Assembly: GCF_003073045.1 (NCBI RefSeq)
Contig: NC_037595.1
Span: 6,002,227 to 6,066,226, forward strand
Source: Pomacea canaliculata
Lineage: Eukaryota; Mollusca; Gastropoda; Architaenioglossa; Ampullariidae
Direction: 5' to 3'
Length of the DNA stretch: 64,000 nucleotides
The notes below the pieces were generated by a model, which saw only the letters and a list, made by a program, of their open reading frames with translations, ran no database searches and was not told the origin of the DNA. The position numbers were made by a program, and so were the translations under genes. Positions 53,301 to 64,000 of this stretch are shown here, piece after piece; the first letter of the stretch is position 1, and every line of letters begins with the position of its first letter.

Positions 53301-56300
53301 AGTTTCAAATGGTTCGTTTCCCTGGTACACATATTGAAATAATATAATCATGCCATGGCTTAAAATTTGTTATTTGAATCTCTCATCCTCATCCCTTCTT
53401 TTTCTCACACACACATACACACACTGCACATGGTTTGTTGGTTTATTTAGTAGGAAAATGCTTCTATTTTGTGACGATTTTGCACAATGGGGGGAGAGGG
53501 AGGAAGGAGGAAACTGGAATATCCAGAGACCCCCTCCCCCAGTCCTGTGGACAAGTGTAACATACATAGAGTGTCCCGAGACACATTTATAGGCACACAC
53601 ACACACGTTGTTCCCACTCCCTCCCTCACGCTTATTTCTGAATAAAATTTGAGTGAATGTTGATAGTAATTATTTACCTATGCACCTAAAATGCTTTTAA
53701 AGCTGCATCTTTTTAATTTTGTCTGGTTCCATCTCCCACATCTCCTAGATCAGTTATGGGCAAAATTAAGCTTGTCCAAAATGGTCAAATTGTCTCCCAC
53801 CTCTCCATACACTGGTGGTAAGATGCAGGTCTTTTAATTGTATTTTTGATCCTTCTTGTATTTTGATTAAGAGGAAAAAATATCTCATCAATTATAGCAC
53901 AGAAGGTATTTGTAACATTGCCAACTTTATAAAGAAGGTTGATCAAGTAAGAATGTGTGGATGTTATTGTCATCATCAACAACTTGCTTAAACTCTGGCC
54001 ATTACCTCCCTATATTTGATTTTGATATTACCTTAGAAAGCTGCCAAGGCCTAAAACTTGTCTGCGTTATGCTGATACCTGTAGGTCTCTCTGTGAACCA
54101 GTCCTGGGATACAGACAACAAAGCTGTACTGCATCTTCTGAGACATTTTTAAACAACAAAATTCTAAATTTCATAAAATCAATCTTTTTTCCCTTCTCTC
54201 TCACTAATTAAGATCTGTTCTAATTGATTACAAAACATATTTCTTCCTTATGGGAAAAGAATGTAGCATTTTAAAACTATAGCTGTTCAAGAACAGCTCT
54301 AATCTTGTTTTAATTTAATAATATACAATCTAATATTGCTAAAAATTTGCTAATAAAAACAATAATTACACAAAAATGCCACCACTCACAGGTTTGTCAC
54401 CAAGGTAGGGATTATTTGGAGTGTAAGTAATGGGCTCAACATTCAGGTTATGTGTAAATCCACTTTTAGTGTTAGGCCCCAAGGTCATGCACTGCAAATC
54501 ACCTGCAAGGTGGATATCGTAAATTAATTGTTTATAACCATCTCACAAAGTCTAATGCAAAACACCTGGATGCTAATGCAACTTACACCAGTCTTACAAG
54601 CTTTTTTAAATAGCTAGAAAGAAAATGGCATGTCACATTTCATGTTTTGAAAAATTATACTTTCTTTTAAAGAAATTTTTAGAGTGTAGCAATCTTTGAT
54701 TTAGCAATGTACTATTAATTAACTTAGTTTTTGTATTGTACTTAGTGCATGCTCCTATATGAGCATCACTTTGTGCTACATTAAGTGCACATTTATTCTT
54801 CTTGTTACTACTACTTATGAAACTTCATACATGAACATTATAGAGACCTACAGTCAAGTGGGTTCTGCTTCCCCAAAAACTTCTGCTTGGTTTCTGTAAC
54901 CATGTAGTTAGGACCCTGCAATAAAACATAAAATTCCTTGTGAACAGTTGTATAAGGTTTCTTTCACAAATAAACAGATTCTTTCTTTTCTGTGATGGTG
55001 TAGATATATCTAAAATAGCATATATGACTGACAGTACAGTTGTCCATTGAACTTTGCCTTTCAGATAAATGTTCAGATCAATGTTTGCCACTTTTGTCAG
55101 TGTACAAAGAATATTTTGTACTATATATTATTTAATGACCTGCCAGTTAGGACTAGGGAAGTTCTTTTGGAAAGTGTTAAAACAAATATATCATTGGAGG
55201 TGGATTTCATCCTGAATAATAAATTGTCTTCATGAAAAATGTGTTTAGAAAATCTAATAATCAATAGACATTGCTCAACAAAAATCTTTAATAAATTATA
55301 CTAATTTTTATAAATTTTTTTTAAGTATATAGCCATCCTAATTGCTTCTTCAAACAATCTGTTGTTCTATACAACCATACAGTCAATGCAGCAGTAATCA
55401 TTATTTCTTATACCTTGGTCACCCATGTTAACCTCATTTTAAAAAGTCATATACCCATAATCAGGTAAGGTCCCAAAGACAATGAATAGGTATGGTCTTT
55501 CGACATTGTACTTTGAGCAAGATAAATCTTATGTGCTTGAGCACATTCTCTAGTACAAATAATAGTACAGCTGTGTCAGAACTAACAATTTAATAAACTT
55601 CTGTTTCTAAGCTGTTATTATAAGACTGAAGGTGTCATGTTCTTTTACAATGCTGCAAATATCAACAAATCACATTCTTACATAACCATGATTTTCCAGT
55701 TCTGTTGGGTCTTTAGGCTGGATCTTCTGTAGCAAAGGCTTATAACATGGCAGAATGTTTGCAGGGGCACTTGCAGCACGAGTGTCAATGAATACTCCTT
55801 TTACCTGCATCAACAAAATTTATTACTGTAACAAAAGTAACTGCTGATGATTTTCTAATTTATTTGTAGCCTGACAATTTTTTGTTTAATCATTAAACCC
55901 TTCACTATAGTTGCATCTGTCTTCCTCAAAGGTCTCAAAGACACAAGTAAACATTTTCATTATAAGAAAGTGAATAATGTATCCTCTTTAAAGTAGGTTT
56001 AAAATGGTGTATTATTGTGCAAGCTACATCAAGCATTAATATATTATACAATGCCATACTTTGCACATTGATATTTCAATGTTTTTGACAAAGGGATAAA
56101 ATAAAACAGTTTCAAATCACACACACACACTGATATCACATGTAGTACTTGCATGATATAGGTTGTGTTTTATTTGTATAATAATGCATCCTACAAAGAG
56201 GAAAAAAGTTTAAAACTGCATAATTCAGAAAATATCATGTATCAGTAGAGGAAAAATGTTTTTTCAAGATGCATCATCATCAGATCCAAATTATTTTTTT

Positions 56301-58998
56301 TTTTTAGGTATAATAATTGATTTCATCATAATTTTTCTTTATGAAGCCTTTTGCAATGACCAAAAGATGGATAAGCTTCCTCTGATATGTAGAGAAAAAA
56401 AGTCTTTTTTTTTGTTATTATTCAAACATCTGTATAATGTCTATGGGTCAAACTTGAAGGATAGAGCACTCTCTCTCACACACACACACATTACATTTTA
56501 TATATAGGTATCTATAAAATTAAAAACGAAACTAATTCCTTCTTGGTAAATTAAAAACCCTAGATACAGATCTAGACCAGAAAGAAAAAGTAATGAAAGA
56601 AATGGCAAATACATTTGCCCCAGTATGGTCAGCAGATCAAACCATGACCAAAGAGCTGTGTGAAATAACTGGTAAAATTGTGACTGACGAAGAAGAGATC
56701 CTTTACAAAGATGTATTTTAATGCTTGACACAAAAACATGATAACAAAATTGCTACAAGACAAAGTTTCCAGATATTATAAACTCAAACAGTTTTATTCA
56801 GCAAATTAATGTTGGCTGTCACTCAACCATGTATTAATGATTATTGTACATACCTCTTTGGATGTTGCAAAGTGGAGAGGGTCTTGCCTCACAAAACCTG
56901 TCTTGACTTGGTGTACACTGTTAGGCAAGGGTTCTTTTCCAGTGTCACCTTCATATGGCTGGAATGATAGTTCTGTCACTGTGTGGTAATTGGCTGAGCA
57001 TATTCTCCTGTGGACAGTCAGAAAAGTTTTCTCCTAAGTAATGTGTGAAGGTGTGAAGTTGCAGTGAAAGTAATAAATTACAGTTCCTATGTCTAAATAA
57101 TGTTTTTATGATTAAGTAAAGTTGTAATGTATTGTTTTCCCAGTAATCTAACCAAGTGGGAGCTTTCTTTCACACAACAGTGGGTACCCTATCACTGTTA
57201 GTGTTCAGTATCTTGTTTGCTGAACATTACTCAAGAGCACTTCATGATCATTGCATCTCCATTTTCAATGGTGGGAAGCCTACATGCAACCTATGCTTTG
57301 ATGACCCCTTTGATCTGATAGCAAGCATTAGCACTTAACAGTGAATTTTAAAACTGTACCAAAAACAGACTGACACTCATGGAATGGAGACCAGCACTGA
57401 CAAGTACAAAATCGTGGTAAATGGCAATGGCAAAGCAGAGTTTTACATGAACAGAGCTGTAGGAGGTATGCTTTCAAAAGATGACAGCTCCATGGCAAAC
57501 ATTCACATCAGGATTGCAACAGCAACAATGACTAGGCTTGACAGGATGTGGTGCAGCAGCACCATCAGGTTTGCTACCAAACACAGACTGTAAAAGTCCC
57601 ATATGCTATCTCAGCCTGCTACACAGATATGAAACATGGATTCTGCTTGGCAATATGGAGGAGGGAATCCAGGAATTTGAGATCAAGTGTCTGAAGAGGA
57701 AGTTCTGGATCTTGTACAAGGAGTATAAAACAAATGAGTTTGTACACAGAATGCATGGTTGCCACCCTCTTTGGACACCAGGAAGTGGAGACAGAAAGAA
57801 TCATGTTGAAAGTGTAAAGGAGTGGATGAGTAATTCCATCTCAAACTAGTCATTCCATGCAGGACTGCTCGCTATCACTAAAGACAGGTCTAACAGGGAA
57901 GGGTTTTGTTAACCACTGCAGCTCTCTAGTTTGTTTTTTTGTTTTTTTTGTCAACTGACACCAGTTAAGGTGTAAATGGATGATAAAATATTATATGAGC
58001 TTGATGCCAAAACTTGCCTCAGTGCAAGATTTTTTAAACTGTTTTATCCTGCGGAACTCTTGCAATAATTTTTAGGCTGTAGTATAACCCTGCATAAAAT
58101 GTTGATACCTACAACCCAGTAATGTGTATAATTTTGCTGCAGCATTGCTATATTTAGGCTATTTACCACTGAAAGTTGTATGGCATTTTACCTTCCCATG
58201 GAAAAGTACACCCTATAAATTTGATTTTTGAGAACTATGAACTTCATTTATAATAATGACCATGACAGAAAAGTAGATTTGACTGGTTGGTGACATTTTA
58301 TCTTTATTTAGATCCATGTTTTTGATTATCTCAACATCTGAACCCTCTGAAAAAAAAAGAGAGAAGTGACCTAATTTGAATAAAATAGGAACATTATGGC
58401 AAGCACTATTTTGATGATCACTGCGCAGCTGTTTCCCTTTTTAATTGTTCATCATTTTTTTAGGTAGAGATGTATTCAAATGTGTGCATGTGCATGTCTG
58501 AGATAGAAGAAACAATTAAATGACAAATAACAAATCTTTATTTATGAGAGTAACAGCTAGAATAAGTAAAAGTTATGATTTTTTACAACTATAGCCATCA
58601 GTCTAAGTAGAAGAAACTGAAACACTACATAATTACAAAACAAATGCATTAAAATTACAAAAGAGAAAAAACAGGCTACGCACAAAGATTAGGTTTGAGA
58701 GACAGAAGCTCGACAGTGTGTAAGCAAAGTTCTTCCACAAAAGATCAGAACTCTGCATCAATACCTACTTCATCACAGGATTGTCATATTCATCCAGATT
58801 TGTGCTGTAAAACACCTGTGGTCTCAAGTTAGCAGAATATCCAGTGCCTTTATGGTGACCAGTTCGTGGCTTAAATTTGTCCCAGTATTTTCCATATGTG
58901 GTTGAGTTCTGTGTCACATAAAACTTCATCATGTTTGTATCTGGCCCATGACTCTTGAGAATGTGTACACTGCGAGGCCCTGTCGGTAGCGGACCCAT
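50368..58998 (-). CDS. SAXO4: Stabilizer of axonemal microtubules 4 (PPP1R32 orthologue)
   Basis: Ten exons (58769-58998, 56854-57007, 55682-55804, 54852-54915, 54390-54502, 53256-53321, 52695-52798, 52121-52258, 51437-51601, 50368-50446) give 411 residues; human PPP1R32/SAXO4 has 425. Human SAXO4 is a ciliary microtubule-associated protein. Residues 24-60 (MKFYVTQNSTTYGKYWDKFK, then PRTGHHKGTGYSANLRP) match the human N-terminus. GSGFTKE at 243-249 and TKSGFTHN are family motifs, and GRDPFY near the C-terminus matches the human ADPFY ending. Introns 1-7 and 9 are GT-AG; intron 8 uses a GC donor (ATAAG|gcaaga). The acceptor of exon 8 is set by phase (GCAAAG|GCCC) and has a poor pyrimidine tract, so that edge is less certain. 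It is divergent from RPF2, with X-box-like sites between them. Intron 1 contains a LINE fragment. Confidence 0.93.
57370..57850 (+). mobile_element. LINE reverse-transcriptase C-terminal fragment in SAXO4 intron 1
   Basis: The first part (about 57384-57590) reads ANIHIRIATATMTRLDRMW and ends in TIRFATKHRL. The second (57590-57840) reads HRYETWILLGNMEEGIQEFE then IKCLKRKFWILYKEYKTNEF. These parallel the IRIRIATATAAMARLDRIW and YGCETWTLL---ERRIQAFE---CLRKLL blocks after the reverse-transcriptase core of RTE/BovB-like and related LINEs. The two parts lie in different frames, so one frameshift separates them. The rest of the element is missing. It is sense to RPF2 and antisense to SAXO4. Confidence 0.8.
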
Positions 58999-59509
58999 GT
59001 CTTCCCAATGAAAAGGAGTAGCTTGAAAAAGAACATCGAGCTTATATTTAAATATAATACCTTCAAAAAAAATTTATTTACATAATGCAACCATGAATGC
59101 AAAAGAGGCTCACTCACTCACAATTTCTTTCCACTGCCTCTAACTGAATTACAGTTTTATGCCCCCAATATACCTCTCAATTGTACATATGCATAGTCTT
59201 AAAACATCATCGTGACCATGGTAATTGATCTGTTCTTCAAGTTGATTCTGTGATTCTATCGGCATTTTAAAGTAACTTACCGCTGTTTCTGTAATAATAC
59301 ACGCACTAAAGGGTAGTCTAACCAGTGCGATTGTTAGATATCTCTATCGCACTTCTTTGCTGTGGAGTTCTACGCTGTCCCATTACCAGGCGAAGGCTTT
59401 GGGCTGTTGCTACGAGAAACAAAGGGCAAGTTAATCTCGTGCTTACACGTACATTGGTAGTGACTTCCCCTTGATTATTTTGCTCCCTCAACACGTGTTT
59501 AGAACAGAC
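58999..59509. promoter_or_regulatory. Shared divergent promoter region of SAXO4 and RPF2
   Basis: The start codons of the two head-to-head genes lie 511 bases apart. GTGACCATGGTAAT at 59212-59225 matches the RFX X-box GTNRCC-AT-RGYAAC at all but the last base, and lies 214 bases upstream of the SAXO4 ATG. GTTGCTACGAGAAAC at 59406-59420 fits the looser RYYNYY-N3-RRNRAC form. RFX sites drive ciliary genes in animals, so control of SAXO4 is plausible; RPF2 is a housekeeping gene. Confidence 0.55.
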
Positions 59510-60789
59510 ATGGGACTTCAAAGGATTGTGTAAGTTGTTTATGTATTATATCTGTCTGTTAAGGTCAAAACAAATGTTATTTTTATTCTTATATGCTATT
59601 ACACTGCGTTAGCCTATAGAGACAGAAATCAAGTGCCTCACCACAATTCACAACATTTTTCAATAGTTGGGCTTCATTGGAGTTCATTGAATCAACCAAT
59701 TATTTCTGAAATGAAGAACTAAAAGCTCTGACACAGAAGGAGTTTCCACAGTTTAGATGAACGGTAGCTTTTTCTATGTATATCTTTATATTGTTTAGAT
59801 CTTCATGATAAATTTAGTCTATCCATCTCTTAATAAAAAATAAGGCCCCCAAAGTCGTCATTTGCAAACCATAGAGGCATAGTCAGAGATGTATTGTCTT
59901 TTATTCCATCAAAACCAGCCATTCCCTGCTCACGAGTTGAAATGGGTTACCAATGCGTATGCAGACATGGCCAACTTCGTATCATACATAAGGATGACGA
60001 TTAACATTTGTGACTTAAGCTATGATTATAAAGTTGTGTAAATTAATCCAAAAGTTAAACATACCATAGGATTGATCAAAACATATAAACTCTACGGCCT
60101 CGCGACTGGCCATTATCGCCCACTAACTCATCAAGTAAGCTTTAGCTACTCAGTAGTTGCCTGACTGAGGGGATATACAATTGGCCTTAAAAAGTTTAAT
60201 GCTTGGAATGGGAGCTGTCTAACATAAGCGGTGATAAAAGAAAATTTACGGATCCACCCCATGCCAACCCAACTCAACAAAGGACAATAACATCTAACCA
60301 TTGCTTATTTCTTTTCATTCAATTTACAGCCAGCCCAAAACCCAGAGAGGGAAAAGGGCTTTGGAGCACAAAGAACCCAAAATACATGAAAATATCAAGA
60401 CATCCCTGCTTTTGAAAGGAGGAAACACAAGTCTTTTAGTGACACAAGTATTAAAGGAACTGGTGAGTGACTGCTTTGTGAGTGTGTAAGGCTAAGACAT
60501 ACCCTGAAGGATTTGGAATCTTCATTTGCAAAAATATTATGTTGTTGGGTTTATAATGAATTACTATCTCAGTACATGTAAAATGTTTGCATTAAATAGG
60601 CTAAAAGAAGCAGCACTTCTATCAAGAAATATTGTTCAGCTATTTTACTTAGTTGTATATGTGTGTGTGTTTGAGAGAGGGAAGAAGAGAACCTGTTTGA
60701 TTTTAATTTCTACTATTTAATCTTTTCAATTTTTTCAGCATATGTTGAAGAAGCCACATTCTGTTCTTTTTAAAAAGTAAGTTACAATT

Positions 60790-60827
<38 letters not shown>

Positions 60828-63820
60828 AAAACAGGTATTGTTGTTATTTGGAACAGTATGGTAATATGCTACAGATCTTAGGATCAGATTTTATCTGGAC
60901 AAATCTACATTTCGAAATTTTTACAATAGTGATTTCTTTTACTTTTAGTAGATAACAAGGTGAGACTTATACACAGGCAGTCCTCAGGTTATGTCAGCCC
61001 TGAGTTACGATGTTTCGTGGTTACGACACATCTCCCATTTATTGTATAAAGCCTTGTTTTGAAAAATTGGTTTTGCATCGTAAATGTCGTGTTTCATTTC
61101 ATTATTAAACATATTTTATGTGTGTTTTTTGATAATTACTGAGTTTGGATAGGATAAGTGCTTACATTATGTTATTTACGTACAGTATGTACTTATGTTC
61201 CATCTTAAAGCGAAATTCAGTTTGCAATGTGACATAGGAATGGAACGTCGTAAGCCGAGGATTGCCTGTAGTTATTTTTGGTTGATTACACTAGTTACAG
61301 TTTATTTTATACTGCTTAGAGTATCTGAGTTTAGAAACTCTGTTTTCATTGTCATTCATGAAAGCTTTTTTGTTTTTTCCAGGAAGAATATCACCAGACC
61401 TTTTGAAGATCAAAACTCATTAGTAAGAGATTGTGCATGTTTTTAAATATTTTTTATTGCGCAGCAATGCATTGTTTGACAAGCATTTAAATCTTTGGCA
61501 CCTGCTGAGTTGGGAAGTTGCGTGTGTGTTTTTCATTTTTTTTTTCCCCGTGTGTCTGTCCCTGGAGTTTTCTGATTTTATCATCAGTTTGTTGATCTAC
61601 AAAATCCTTAGTGTTCTTGCTGCTGATGACTTTCTTCTACCTAGTGTTGTTTACGTTCACCTTACTTGATCTTCTTTTTTTTTTTTAAAAAAGAGCATCT
61701 CACCATTTCTCCAGCATGCATAGCACTGAGCTTGTCTTCATGACATAAAAAAGTGTGCAGTAAAAGGGCATCATTTTTATTATTGTTTTTAAATAGTTAA
61801 GATAAACTCTTGAAATTTTAGAGTGACATCATAGGTTGGATGAGTAGGGCAAGATCAAAAGGAATTATAAAGTGAATATGATAAGACTAGTCTTTGTATA
61901 CATTACTAGAAAAATCTTACTTTTTTACTTCTATTTTTGCATTCGCACCTTCATTTGTTTTCCTATTTATTTCTTATTATTTTTTTAGAAATGCTGTTTG
62001 CAATAACAGAAATATAGGAATGCTATTTTGCAATGTCTGTAGGAATTCTTCTCAACCAAGGCAGATGCTTCTCTTTTTGCATTTGGCTGTCATTCTAAAA
62101 AGAGACCTAACAACCTGATAATAGGTAAAGTAAATGTGTCTGTTTGTCATTGTCTGTATATAAAAGGAATAAGAACAAAATGAGTGCATTACTTAACAAA
62201 GTATATGTGGTAATCAGTGGAAGAGTGAATAGGATCTGTATCTGTGCATAAAAGAGATTTAGTGGAAGAACTAAAGGCACCACATAAATGTGCATTTTGC
62301 TCTGTTTGCATTGTTTCACCTAATACTGGAATGCCAGTGACAGGAAATAATTTTATGCACATTAATATAACTTTTTAATAAATTTTAAAATACTTGAAAT
62401 TTAGGGACAATTAAATTGCAATTTTGAATTATCTGGACAAACAGTGCATGTACTTTCTTTTAAATAAAGGGATGCATGTGCCTTGTCATTTACAGTTAAT
62501 TAAGTATCGATGCAGTGTTGGTAGCATATCCATTTTTGAAGCCTTTTAAAACCTGTATAAGAGTACCAAAAAAACATCTCTGATTTGTAGGTCGCATGTT
62601 TGATGGACATGTTCTGGACATGGTTGAGTTTGGAATTGAAAAGTTTGTTTCCATGTTGGAATTTAAGGTAAGTGTTTGTGATTTAATTGAACAACTTTTT
62701 CCTTCATTTCTCACTCAGCCGACATTATCGCAATTTTTAAGCAGTCTAATGAGTTTTAATGTTTTCTTCAAAAGAACAAATCACCAGTTTTATTTATATT
62801 TTTTTTTTATTTTACATTTGTTCCTGTTTACATAACACAGCATTAGGTGATGGTACGAAAATAACAGGTATAAATATGTAGATTTATTGATATATTTTCC
62901 AGGGTGAAAAATGTGTTTTTGGTGTGAAACCTTGCCTGGTCTTCTCTGGACAGGCCTTTGAACAAGACTCTGAATATCAACGAATACGCAACTTGTTTAC
63001 AGGTAGGTTAAGAGGTGCACTTGTTTCGGCTTGAGTGTATGTTTGATAATGATGCAGTACAGTTATAAAGTTCACTTTTATTAAATATGTTCATAGATTA
63101 TGCACACAAAAGTCTGTAGTCCCCATGAATGGTATTGCTACTGAGCAAACCTGACAGCACAAAACCAAGCCAAGATAAAAGGGGGCACGTGTGCTGAGGT
63201 TGGCGGAAACAAAGTGATTTTAATGGTCATGCATAAAAGTTGGCCACTCCCCACACCCCCACCAAGAGAACCATTTTTCATCTTCTGCTGAAGAATTTGT
63301 ACTTTGGCCTTGCACAGGAGCACTTCACATTCTTGTTGATGCCTTTGATGGATGATTTTGTAAGTTTTTATTATTTAGTCAAAGTTGTGGTAATGCCAGA
63401 CACCTTGTTGAGGTCTTAAATATTTCTGTCCTTTTTCAGACTTTTTCAAGGGTCCTGTTGTTGACAACGTAAGATTGGCAGGTCTTGAGCATGTTATTTC
63501 AGTGACAGCATCAGGAAGGAAATTCTATATCCGAAATTACAGGTACAGTAAGTGACAGTGGGTATGTTTGCAAATGCATATACACTGTTGTGTCCATATG
63601 TATCAGCGTGTGTTTGTGTATATATACACACACAGTTTTTCAGATTTTTTGTTTAATTATTATAATTCCTTACAGAATTTTGCTGAAAAAATCAGGAAGT
63701 CGCACACCAAGAGTGGAACTTGAGGACATGGGCCCTTCTCTTGATTTGGTCATGCGTCGTACAAAACTTGCTTCTGATGACCTGTTCAGACGTGCACTTA
63801 AGCAACCAAAGACAGCCAAG
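59510..63820 (+). CDS. RPF2: Ribosome production factor 2 (Brix protein), 3' end beyond window
   Basis: RPF2 works with RRS1 in the nucleolus to load 5S RNP into pre-60S ribosomes. Nine exons (59510-59529, 60330-60462, 60739-60776, 61383-61422, 62043-62124, 62591-62667, 62903-63002, 63440-63542, 63676-63820) join in phase and encode 246 residues. About 60 C-terminal residues expected from the human protein (306) must lie beyond base 64000. The N-terminus MGLQRIVQPKTQRGKRALEH parallels human MDTLDRVVKPKTKRAKRFLE. KKNITRPFEDQNSL, SKKRPNNLIIGRMFDGHVLD and GSRTPRVELEDMGPSLDLV are Brix-domain landmarks collinear with human RPF2. The six-codon first exon (ATGGGACTTCAAAGGATTGT|gtaagt) was chosen because its phase and peptide both fit. 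The gene continues past the window edge. Confidence 0.95.
60791..60827 (+). repeat. (TCA)n microsatellite in RPF2 intron 3
   Basis: About twelve perfect TCA triplets lie shortly after the exon 3 donor. It is intronic, so it has no coding effect. Confidence 0.9.
60974..61268. mobile_element. Mariner/Tigger-like MITE in RPF2 intron 3
   Basis: The left end CAGGCAGTCCTCAGG and right end CCGAGGATTGCCTG form imperfect inverted repeats, with TA after the right end. Internal words (GTTACGAC, CGTCGTAA) and the ends match the element at 37943-38311, so both belong to one family. This copy is more diverged, and its left TA is not exact. Confidence 0.7.
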
Positions 63821-64000
63821 GTTTGCAGATTTTTCCCATCTACTCTGCCTTTTTGTTTAAAATATGTATAATGATATATACATAAATATGTATAAGATAT
63901 ATGCACATTTATATAAGATGTAAAATATGTATTTTTTCACTTAGCTTTAAATTAGTTTTTGTGCTTTATTCATTTATATTACCATTTACTCTTGAAAATT
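63821..64000. other. RPF2 intron 9, cut by window end
   Basis: This follows the donor AAG|gtttgc at 63820. AT-rich sequence continues to the window end, and the final RPF2 exon or exons are not included. Confidence 0.8.

Noticed and set aside
59940-60010. Alternative RPF2 first exons with ATG near 59950-60000
   Set aside because: None has a GT donor in the right phase. The exon at 59510-59529 fits both the phase and the RPF2 N-terminal peptide.

Overview
The window is animal nuclear DNA, most likely from a mollusc and probably a gastropod. It has intron-rich genes with GT-AG introns, a ciliary gene, several animal orthologues, and diverged LINEs, tRNA-type SINEs and small DNA transposons. 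The clade is an inference from gene and repeat style; no marker gene fixes the species.

Layout. From 1.4 to 19.4 kb lies a tandem segmental duplication. It carries two near-identical six-coding-exon genes on the minus strand (1732-5209 and 13745-17243) for small secreted proteins. These have a signal peptide, a VWD-like N-terminal part and a C-terminal C8-like module with eight cysteines. Each copy has an upstream 5'UTR exon and a TATA box. A decayed exon from a third copy sits between them (about 12.79-12.95 kb). Copy A also carries about 3.9 kb of extra sequence (LINE remnant, hAT MITE, a diverged ~105-120 bp tandem repeat) not matched in copy B. From 20.6 to 24.4 kb there is an unrecognised multi-exon minus-strand gene with a Ser/Cys/Asn-rich stretch.

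From 27.4 to 63.8 kb are four conserved genes in two divergent pairs: MSH2 (minus, 27 coding exons) with ZC4H2 (plus), and SAXO4/PPP1R32 (minus) with RPF2 (plus, cut by the window end). Start codons are 494 and 511 bp apart in the two pairs, so each pair probably shares a bidirectional promoter. The MSH2-ZC4H2 interval holds an E2F-like site. The SAXO4-RPF2 interval holds two RFX X-box-like sites, which fits SAXO4's axonemal role. ZC4H2 and SAXO4 converge across about 2.8 kb.

Mobile DNA: three short hAT-type elements (two with exact and one with a partial 8-bp target duplication), two copies of a mariner/Tigger-like MITE, a 1.3-kb solo LTR with an intact 5-bp duplication in ZC4H2 intron 3, several LINE fragments and tRNA-type SINE candidates. 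I see no prokaryotic operon, CRISPR array or rRNA gene. The genes do unrelated jobs (mismatch repair, neural zinc-finger protein, axoneme stabilisation, ribosome assembly, secretion), so the window is a neighbourhood and not a pathway.
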